Positions 1 through 5,531 of a stretch of 5,794 nt of DNA are shown one piece after another. Every line of letters begins with the position of its first letter. Positions within the stretch are counted from its first letter, which is position 1. The notes beneath the pieces are model-generated. The model searched no databases. It was given only the letters and a program-made list of their open reading frames with translations, and had not been told where the DNA came from. Source of the stretch: Spirochaetaceae bacterium (GTDB lineage Bacteria > Spirochaetota > Spirochaetia > SZUA-6 > Fen-1364). A program made the translations under genes and the position numbers. The DNA lies in NCBI GenBank assembly GCA_003170115.1, contig PMZS01000252.1:404-6197 (forward strand), given 5' to 3'.

Positions 1-1995
1 GCCCGCCGCACGAAGAACAATCCTGTCCTCATCGGCGAACCAGGCGTGGGAAAGACAGCCATCGTGGAAGGTCTTGCCCGCCGCATCGTGTCCGGCGATG
101 TTCCTGATTCCCTGAAGGGAAAGAGGCTTCTCTCCCTGGACCTGGGCAGCCTTGTCGCCGGCACGAAGTTCCGGGGCGAGTTCGAGGAGCGCCTCAAGGC
201 GGTGATCAAGGAGATCCAGGACAGCGGGGGCAAGATCATCCTCTTCATCGACGAGCTTCACACGCTGGTCGGCGCCGGGGCGGCCGAGGGATCAATGGAC
301 GCGTCCAACCTCCTGAAGCCGGCCCTTGCGCGCGGGGAGCTTCGCGCCATCGGCGCGACCACGCTGAACGAGTACCGCAAGCGCATCGAGAAGGATCCCG
401 CGCTGGAGCGGCGTTTCCAGCCCATTTACACGACACAGCCCTCGGTGGAGGACACCATTGCAATTCTCCGCGGCCTGAAGGAGCGCTACGAGGTGCACCA
501 CGGAGTCCGCATCAAGGACGAGGCAATCATCGCCGCCGCGGTGCTCTCCGACCGCTACATCACATCCCGCTTCCTGCCGGACAAGGCCATCGACCTCATC
601 GACGAGGCGGCAAGCAGGCTGAAGATGGAGATCGAAAGCCAGCCGACGGAGCTCGACCGGGCTGAACGGAAGATCCTCCAGCTCACGATAGAGAAACAGG
701 CCCTCTCGAAGGAGAGTGACCCGGGCTCCCGGGAGCGCCTCGCGACCCTGGATAAGGAGCTCTCGGGGCTGGGTTCACGGCGCGATGCAATGAAGCTGCA
801 ATGGCAGAACGAGAAGGGGATCATCGATCAGATCCGCAAGCTGAAAGTGAGCCTGGAGGAGCTGTCGATGGAGGAAGCCCGCTATGAGCGGGAGGGGAAC
901 CTCTCGAAGGCCGCGGAGATCAAGCACGGGAGGCTCCCCGAGGTGCAGCGCCAGATCGACGCGAAAAGCGCGGAGCTGGAGAATCTGCACGGTGAGACAC
1001 GCCTGTTGAGAGAAGAGGTCTCGGAGGAGGACATCGCCCGGATCGTCTCACACTGGACCGGCATCCCCGTCTCCAAGATGCTCGCCTCGGAAAAAAACAA
1101 GCTCCTGAAGCTCGAGGAAATCCTTGCAAAGCGCGTGGTCGGCCAGAAGGAGGCCATCGTGGCGGTGGCGGACGCAATCCGCAGGAACAAATCCGGGCTC
1201 TCAGACATCTCGCGTCCCATGGGCACTTTCCTGTTCCTCGGGCCGACAGGCGTGGGTAAAACCGAGCTTGCCAAGACACTCGCGGACTTTCTTTTCAGCG
1301 ATGAGAAGGCGATCACGCGCATCGATATGAGCGAGTACATGGAGAAACACAGCGTCTCCCGCCTCATCGGCGCGCCCCCGGGCTACGTGGGCTACGAGGA
1401 AGGAGGGCAGCTCACGGAGGCCGTCCGGCGGCGCCCGTACTCCGTGGTCCTTTTCGACGAGGTGGAGAAGGCGCATCCCGACGTGTTCAATGCCCTCCTG
1501 CAGCTTCTGGACGAGGGCCGGCTCACCGACGGCCAGGGCCGTGTGGTGGACTTCCGCAACTGCCTCATCATCATGACGAGCAACATCGGGGGGGACCTCA
1601 TCCAGAACGCGGCGAAGATTGACGACGTGAAGGAGGCGATCAACGCCCTGCTGAAGGTGACCTTCAAGCCGGAGTTCCTCAACCGCATCGACGAGACGAT
1701 CTTCTTCAACCGCCTGGGCAAGCCGGAAATCCTGAAGATCGTGGATATCCAGCTCGAGCTGCTGAAGAACCGGCTCCGGGAAAAGAAGATCATTCTGGAG
1801 GCCACACCGAAGGCGCGGGCATATCTGGCGGAGACCGGGTACGATCCCCTCTACGGGGCGCGGCCCCTGAAGAGAACGATTCAGAATCTCGTGCAGAATC
1901 CGCTGGCGAAAATGGTGCTCGCCGGGGATGTTGTTGACGGCGACAGCGTGACGATAGACAGGGGGACGGACGGAATCGCGTTCAGGAAGAAGTAG
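1..1995 (+). CDS. clpB: ATP-dependent disaggregase ClpB (Hsp100), 5'-truncated by the window edge
   Basis: Hexameric AAA+ chaperone that, with DnaK/DnaJ/GrpE, threads aggregated proteins through its central pore in the cytoplasm. The frame is open from base 1 and ends at TAG 1993-1995, giving 664 residues; against the ~860-residue family about 190-200 N-terminal residues (the Clp N domain and the start of D1) lie outside the window. Seen in order (residues counted from base 1): D1 Walker A GEPGVGKT 12-19, pore loop GTKFRG with Phe57, Walker B ILFIDEL with D84/E85, Arg finger ALERRFQ (R137/R138), coiled-coil M domain about 205-340, linker TGIPVS 353-358, D2 Walker A GPTGVGKT 414-421, pore loop GYVG 461-464, Walker B LFDE (D486/E487), sensor-1 TSN 526-528, Arg finger NRIDE (R562), and sensor-2 GARP 619-622. 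All catalytic residues are present, so it looks functional. The M domain separates it from ClpA, which lacks one; the absence of a visible zinc or UVR motif argues against ClpC/ClpE. Its promoter is outside the window. Its last 14 nt overlap the convergent DUF167 gene. Confidence 0.98.
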   Translation, partial: ARRTKNNPVLIGEPGVGKTAIVEGLARRIVSGDVPDSLKGKRLLSLDLGSLVAGTKFRGEFEERLKAVIKEIQDSGGKIILFIDELHTLVGAGAAEGSMDASNLLKPALARGELRAIGATTLNEYRKRIEKDPALERRFQPIYTTQPSVEDTIAILRGLKERYEVHHGVRIKDEAIIAAAVLSDRYITSRFLPDKAIDLIDEAASRLKMEIESQPTELDRAERKILQLTIEKQALSKESDPGSRERLATLDKELSGLGSRRDAMKLQWQNEKGIIDQIRKLKVSLEELSMEEARYEREGNLSKAAEIKHGRLPEVQRQIDAKSAELENLHGETRLLREEVSEEDIARIVSHWTGIPVSKMLASEKNKLLKLEEILAKRVVGQKEAIVAVADAIRRNKSGLSDISRPMGTFLFLGPTGVGKTELAKTLADFLFSDEKAITRIDMSEYMEKHSVSRLIGAPPGYVGYEEGGQLTEAVRRRPYSVVLFDEVEKAHPDVFNALLQLLDEGRLTDGQGRVVDFRNCLIIMTSNIGGDLIQNAAKIDDVKEAINALLKVTFKPEFLNRIDETIFFNRLGKPEILKIVDIQLELLKNRLREKKIILEATPKARAYLAETGYDPLYGARPLKRTIQNLVQNPLAKMVLAGDVVDGDSVTIDRGTDGIAFRKK

Positions 1996-2290
1996 CGGGC
2001 AGTGCCAGTCTTTTCAACGCGGCGGCGGCATGCCGGGGGAGCTGGAACACCTTGTGGGGGGAGCTGCCGCCGCTTTTCAACATGACGCTTTCTCGCGGCA
2101 GGCCAAGTGCCACGGCGAGGACCCGGATGACTTCCGCGTTCGCCTTCCCCTTTTCCGCGGGCGCGCGAACCGCGACGATGAGCTCCCCGGCACGGACTCC
2201 GATCACGCCGTCTTGTCGGGCGTGCGGCTTTGCTTTCACCCGCAGCAGCACCGACTGATCTCCCACCGTACAGAAGCCCGGCTGGTTCAC
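1982..2290 (-). CDS. DUF167 / UPF0235 (YggU-like) small protein
   Basis: A 102-residue member of the DUF167 family (E. coli YggU type), small proteins of unknown biochemical role. Seen: the N-terminal strand LLRVKAKPHARQDGV (about 15-29), the family signature APAEKGKANAEVI (43-55) followed by a helix and LGLP, and the C-terminal LKSGGSSPHKVFQL (71-84), matching the usual 'G..S..K...' block. Length is normal for the family (about 95-105). The start is GTG at 2290-2288; it is preferred because GAAGG (2302-2298) lies 7 nt upstream and because it begins 12 nt after the pbpC stop, which fits co-transcription with pbpC. The stop is TGA 1984-1982, inside the 3' end of clpB, with a 14-nt tail-to-tail overlap. 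In many bacteria DUF167 genes sit next to cell-division or envelope genes (yggT, for example), so a place behind pbpC is not surprising, but it does not assign a function. The family call is firm; the function is unknown. Confidence 0.92.
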   Translation of the reverse strand: MNQPGFCTVGDQSVLLRVKAKPHARQDGVIGVRAGELIVAVRAPAEKGKANAEVIRVLAVALGLPRESVMLKSGGSSPHKVFQLPRHAAAALKRLALPATSS

Positions 2291-2297
2291 GCGCGCA

Positions 2298-2302
2298 CCT
2301 TC
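2298..2302 (-). promoter_or_regulatory. Ribosome binding site of the DUF167 gene
   Basis: GAAGG read on the minus strand, 7 nt before GTG 2290-2288. It begins directly after the TGA of pbpC (2305-2303); a second purine stretch, GAGGTGAG, spans the pbpC stop itself. This supports the GTG start and suggests that ribosomes finishing pbpC feed the downstream gene. No experimental evidence. Confidence 0.6.
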
Positions 2303-4540
2303 TCACCTCACCTCGAAGCGCACCCGGTCGCTCCCGCGCGCCCCTTCTGCAACGACGAGGTGGGAACCCCGCGTCAGCGGGATACGAATCCCTGAGAGCT
2401 GCGGCCCGGGAGAAACACGCCTGCCATCGACGGTGACCGTCACATCCCCGGCATTCCGCGCGGCGATGGAAACAGGGAGCGCCTGGGTCCCGGCGCGCAG
2501 TGTCTCGTCAAGGTAGAAGACCTGGCCATTCACCGGAAAAACAATGCGCATTGTCTCCCCGCTCGCCAGGAGGCTGTCCAGGAGCAGTGCGCCGCGCGTG
2601 CGCGGGTCCGCATGATAGTCGCAGGGCGGAGGTACCTCGGACTGACTCCGAAAGTACTCGGTGCGCGTGGAGTCGCAGAAGGGTGTGGCGGCCAGTCCCG
2701 TCACCGTGTCGATCCTCGCCGAGACGACCCCGGGTGGAGGAGCAAAATCCCGGGCGTTCTGAGGAAGCGGGTGCTCCTCAGAGAGGCGATTGAGAATTTC
2801 AGAGACGATCTGGGTCGGCACGATGCTCCCCGTCTTGTTGATCACCGCCCTGCCGTCGAAGTTCCCCGCCCACGCTCCCACCGTGTAGCGGGGCGTTGCC
2901 CCTATGCACCACAGGTTGGTGAACTCGCTGGACGTGCCGGACTTGAACATCGAAGGCACGCTCGTCCTGAAATACGTGTGGCTGCCGAAACCCGTTGCCC
3001 GGGCCGAAGGATCGGACAGGATGTTGCAGATCATCCAGGCGGAAAACGGATCGTAGACCCGGTGGACGTCCGGAGGCCCCCCCTGTACCAGAACGAGATC
3101 CCCCAGCGCCCCTCCGCGGGGGAATACGCTGAAGGCATGGACCAGCTCCACGAGGGAGACCTCGGCGTTTCCGATCGCCGTGCCTAAACCGTAGCGCGCC
3201 GCGGCGTCAACTGGCATCGAGAATCCGAGATCTTTCAAGGTCCGCAGGAAAACCGGCAGCCCCAGCCGGGACAGGGTATACACGGCGGGCACGTTCAGTG
3301 AGCTGGCAAGCGCCGTGCGCAGCCGCACGACTCCATGGCTCCTCTTGTCGAAGTTCTGCGGCCGGTAGGACTCCTCGTCAGCCGCCCCGAAAATGACCGG
3401 CACGTCGGGCAGGAGCGTGGCCGCGGTCCATCCCTTCTCGATTGCGCACGCATACAGGAACGGCTTGAGAGTGGAGGCGCTCTGCCGGCGGATGAGCGCC
3501 CCGTCGACCTGGCCCGAATGCTCCGCATCGGAAAAATCACGCGAGCCCACCCAGCCGATCACCGCCCCGGTGGAATTGTCGATCGCGACGACCGCGGCGT
3601 TCGTCACGCGCGAGCCGGTGTACCGGGAAATGACGAACCGGATCCTTGCTTCGATGTCGTGGTTGAGGTTCAGGTCGAGGCTTGTGCGGAGAGATCCCTC
3701 GGAGGCTCGGAGCTTCCCGACGAGCAGCTCGCCTTGCACGTGGCGGGCGAAGTGCGGGGCGTCGGAAGGAGGGCGCGCGCCGTGAACGCCGCGCACGGCA
3801 GCCTGGATCCCCTCGGGGGAGATGCCCAGGTGCAGCCGGGCGTCGAGCGCGAGCGCGGTGGCAAGGAGGCGTTCGGGGTGATCGAACGGGTCGTAGATGG
3901 TTGGGTTTCGCGGGATGATGGCCAGCGCCAGGAGCTGCGCGCGCGTGAGGCGCGCGAGGTCGGTGCCGAAATACGTCCACGCCGCCGCGCCGACACCTTG
4001 CGTGTTTCTCCCGAAAGGCACCGCGTCGAGGTATGCGGCGAGAATTCGGTCCTTGGAGAGGTGCGACTCGATGCGCAGTGCCCACCACGCCTCGACGAGC
4101 TTCCCGGGCACGCTGCGCGCCCGTGGCTCGACCAGGCGGGCAAGCTGCATCGTGAGGGTGGAGGCCCCGGAACGCGCGGCCGGGGATGTCACCTTGTCGG
4201 CAAGTGCGCGGAGCACCGCGATCGGGTCCACCCCCGGATGCCGGCGGAACCGCGAATCCTCGAGGGCGATGAAGATCTCCGCGCATTCCCTCGGGATTCC
4301 CGCGGGTCCCGCGCGGATCTGGAATGCGCCGCCGGGGCCCGGCACCACGGAGAGCAGAGCGCCGGACCGGTCCGTGATCCGTGTCCCCGCCGGGTCAGCG
4401 AGGTACGCGTCCAGATCCGGCATGGGCAGGGAAAGCACCACCGCCGTCACCAGGGTTGGAATGCCAAGAAGGAGAAAGGCCCGGGCGAGCAGGGGCGCGC
4501 CCGGTTTCAGGTTTTTGTGCGCGCCTTTGAGCGCAGCCAT
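2303..4540 (-). CDS. pbpC: Penicillin-binding protein 1C (class A PBP: GT51 transglycosylase + transpeptidase)
   Basis: Membrane-anchored enzyme that polymerises lipid II into glycan strands and may cross-link peptides on the outer face of the cytoplasmic membrane. It has 745 residues (E. coli PBP1C 770). Seen: a positively charged N-tail, a transmembrane anchor about 18-40, then GT51 with the catalytic Glu94 in EDSRFRRHPG (94-103), GASTLTMQLAR (125-135), the K147/E150 helix and SKDRILAAYLDAVPFG (162-177). The transpeptidase has SxxK as S356-T-L-K359, SxN as S414-L-N416 and K533-S-G-T-S537. The tail (about 665-745, beginning IVFPVNGQVF) matches the BiPBP_C domain that marks PBP1C. All catalytic residues are present. 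ATG 4540 is chosen because it has GAAAGG 8 nt upstream and puts a short cytoplasmic tail before the anchor. The frame stays open to 5323, but that part is a shadow of the transporter gene. It overlaps the transporter by 34 nt and is followed 12 nt later by the DUF167 gene, so operon transcription from the transporter side is likely. The alpha-2-macroglobulin gene often paired with pbpC is not in the window. Confidence 0.96.
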   Translation of the reverse strand: MAALKGAHKNLKPGAPLLARAFLLLGIPTLVTAVVLSLPMPDLDAYLADPAGTRITDRSGALLSVVPGPGGAFQIRAGPAGIPRECAEIFIALEDSRFRRHPGVDPIAVLRALADKVTSPAARSGASTLTMQLARLVEPRARSVPGKLVEAWWALRIESHLSKDRILAAYLDAVPFGRNTQGVGAAAWTYFGTDLARLTRAQLLALAIIPRNPTIYDPFDHPERLLATALALDARLHLGISPEGIQAAVRGVHGARPPSDAPHFARHVQGELLVGKLRASEGSLRTSLDLNLNHDIEARIRFVISRYTGSRVTNAAVVAIDNSTGAVIGWVGSRDFSDAEHSGQVDGALIRRQSASTLKPFLYACAIEKGWTAATLLPDVPVIFGAADEESYRPQNFDKRSHGVVRLRTALASSLNVPAVYTLSRLGLPVFLRTLKDLGFSMPVDAAARYGLGTAIGNAEVSLVELVHAFSVFPRGGALGDLVLVQGGPPDVHRVYDPFSAWMICNILSDPSARATGFGSHTYFRTSVPSMFKSGTSSEFTNLWCIGATPRYTVGAWAGNFDGRAVINKTGSIVPTQIVSEILNRLSEEHPLPQNARDFAPPPGVVSARIDTVTGLAATPFCDSTRTEYFRSQSEVPPPCDYHADPRTRGALLLDSLLASGETMRIVFPVNGQVFYLDETLRAGTQALPVSIAARNAGDVTVTVDGRRVSPGPQLSGIRIPLTRGSHLVVAEGARGSDRVRFEVR

Positions 4541-5502
4541 GCGACAAGCCTTTCGCCGTAGAGCATGAACCCGAGACCGATGAGCGCGAGCGTGACCCCG
4601 AGGGCGAGGAACGGTGTGGGAACCTCCGCCGCAAGCCACAGGCCGAGCACGAGCGCAATGAGCGGGTTCACGAGGGCATAACTCACCACCCGCTCTGCAG
4701 GCTCGACTCCCACGAGGTAGGTGTAGGCACTGAAAGCGGCGGATCCGATGACCCCGAGGTACAGGACACCGACCAGGGAGAGCACCGAGGCCGCCTTGAG
4801 AACGGCCCCGGGTGCGGGACCGATCACCGCGCATACCAGAAGGCTCACGATGCCCACGAACAGCATCTGGATTCCGCTGTTCACCGTATTGTCCCCGCTC
4901 ACGGGAAAACGGTGCCCCAGGCTCGTCGCCAGTCCCCAGCAGAGCACGCCTCCCAGGCCGATGAGCACCGACGCATTCAGGCTCGTCGCCAGCGATTGTC
5001 CATTGTACAGAAGGACGGCGACTCCGGCGAACCCGAAGACGACCCCGAGGATGCGCGCCGCGGTCAGAGGCTTGCGGAGCAGGAGAGAGTCGAACACCGC
5101 CACGATGATCGGCGTTGACGATGCGAGCAGGGCCGCGACGTAGCTGTCGACGTGGAGCTCGGCGATCGTGATTCCCCCGTTGCCGGCGAGGAGCAGGAGC
5201 GTGCCCAGGACGACCGCCGAGAGGATATTCCGCACGGAGGGGAGCTTTTTCAGCCCTCCCCGGACGGCGGAGAAGCCCAGCAGGAGCGCCCCGCCGATCA
5301 GCCAGCGGATCGCCATGACCCACATCGGCGGAATGGTGAGCACTGACTGCCGGATGAAGAAGTACGTGGACCCCCAGACGAGGTAGATGGTGGCGTAGCT
5401 TGCGATGACGAGACCGGGTTGGCGCTTCATGGGCGGATCAATGGCGGCGATTGCGGGCATCACGGGACATCTTTCTACCATTTTCCCGGCTCCCATTGAC
5501 AT
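4507..5502 (-). CDS. EamA/DMT-superfamily transporter, YedA-like drug/metabolite exporter
   Basis: Inner-membrane protein of the drug/metabolite transporter superfamily (EamA, ten helices, two five-helix repeats); substrate unknown. Seen in 331 residues: ten hydrophobic segments at about 30-50, 60-80, 93-112, 120-140, 149-167, 178-196, 209-228, 240-262, 271-291 and 297-316. Motifs typical of the YedA branch are WGSTYFFIR (43-51), LLLLAGNGGITIAE (102-115) and the second-repeat NPLIALVLG (279-287). The C-tail is basic, as expected for a cytoplasmic end. The start is uncertain. ATG 5502 has the best Shine-Dalgarno (GGAGG, 8 nt upstream), but in-frame starts at 5496, 5481, 5460 and 5430 exist, and ATG 5430 (MKRQPGLVI) leaves about 18 residues before WGSTYF, as in E. 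coli YedA. Residues 1-24 look unlike the family and may not be translated. The stop TGA 4509-4507 lies inside pbpC (34-nt overlap), suggesting translational coupling. It diverges from alaS with only 29 nt between the two outermost starts. The family is certain; transport direction and substrate are not. Confidence 0.94.
   Translation of the reverse strand: MSMGAGKMVERCPVMPAIAAIDPPMKRQPGLVIASYATIYLVWGSTYFFIRQSVLTIPPMWVMAIRWLIGGALLLGFSAVRGGLKKLPSVRNILSAVVLGTLLLLAGNGGITIAELHVDSYVAALLASSTPIIVAVFDSLLLRKPLTAARILGVVFGFAGVAVLLYNGQSLATSLNASVLIGLGGVLCWGLATSLGHRFPVSGDNTVNSGIQMLFVGIVSLLVCAVIGPAPGAVLKAASVLSLVGVLYLGVIGSAAFSAYTYLVGVEPAERVVSYALVNPLIALVLGLWLAAEVPTPFLALGVTLALIGLGFMLYGERLVAWLRSKARTKT
4549..4554 (-). 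promoter_or_regulatory. Ribosome binding site of pbpC, inside the transporter gene
   Basis: GAAAGG on the minus strand, 8 nt before ATG 4540-4538. It lies inside the last codons of the transporter gene and decides the pbpC start: no other start nearby keeps the membrane anchor and has such a site. Recognition by eye only. Confidence 0.6.
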
Positions 5503-5524
5503 CCCCCTCCCCTCCCCGTACCTT
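5496..5524 (+). promoter_or_regulatory. Candidate sigma-70-type promoter of alaS
   Basis: Plus-strand TTGACA (5496-5501) is a perfect -35 consensus, followed by a 17-bp spacer (5502-5518) and TACCTT (5519-5524). The latter has only 3 of 6 consensus bases, but these are the most conserved first, second and last positions (TA...T). A start about 7 nt past the -10 falls at 5531-5532, on or next to the A of the alaS ATG. The hexamers overlap the annotated 5' end of the divergent transporter, which either shares this region or starts further in. Inferred from sequence only. Confidence 0.45.
5503..5517 (-). promoter_or_regulatory. Purine tract / strong Shine-Dalgarno before the outermost transporter start
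   Basis: On the minus strand three runs of four to five G are separated by single A (G4-A-G4-A-G5), ending directly at ATG 5502. The first GGAGG in it sits 8 nt from the ATG, near optimal for anti-Shine-Dalgarno pairing. The same bases form the spacer of the candidate alaS promoter on the other strand, so the tract may instead be kept for DNA structure, with the transporter start lying further downstream. Both readings are possible. Confidence 0.45.
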
Positions 5525-5531
5525 GGGGGGC

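Noticed and set aside
2026..2035. Perfect 10-bp palindrome CGGCATGCCG near the clpB stop, considered as a terminator or an operator.
   Set aside because: It has no loop and no following T-run, lies inside the DUF167 coding region, and such short palindromes are common in GC-rich DNA.
3335..4561. A 408-codon open frame on the plus strand antisense to pbpC.
   Set aside because: Composition is Arg/Gly/Glu-rich without recognisable motif or membrane segment, and it is wholly opposite a pbpC with all catalytic motifs. It is the usual GC-rich antisense shadow. The other long plus- and minus-strand frames inside clpB and pbpC were rejected for the same reason.
4918..4992. A 15-nt direct repeat CAGGCTCGTCGCCAG at 4918-4932 and 4978-4992.
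   Set aside because: It encodes two LATSL segments 20 residues apart in the transporter; only two copies, in coding DNA, most simply explained by the same short peptide and biased codon choice.
4541..5323. The pbpC reading frame stays open upstream for 261 more codons, giving an apparent 1006-residue protein.
   Set aside because: The extra part is Arg/Pro/Ala-rich with no domain and lies in another frame of the transporter gene, which has ten clear membrane helices and family motifs. A long open shadow frame is expected at this GC content; the anchor and ribosome binding site place the start at 4540.
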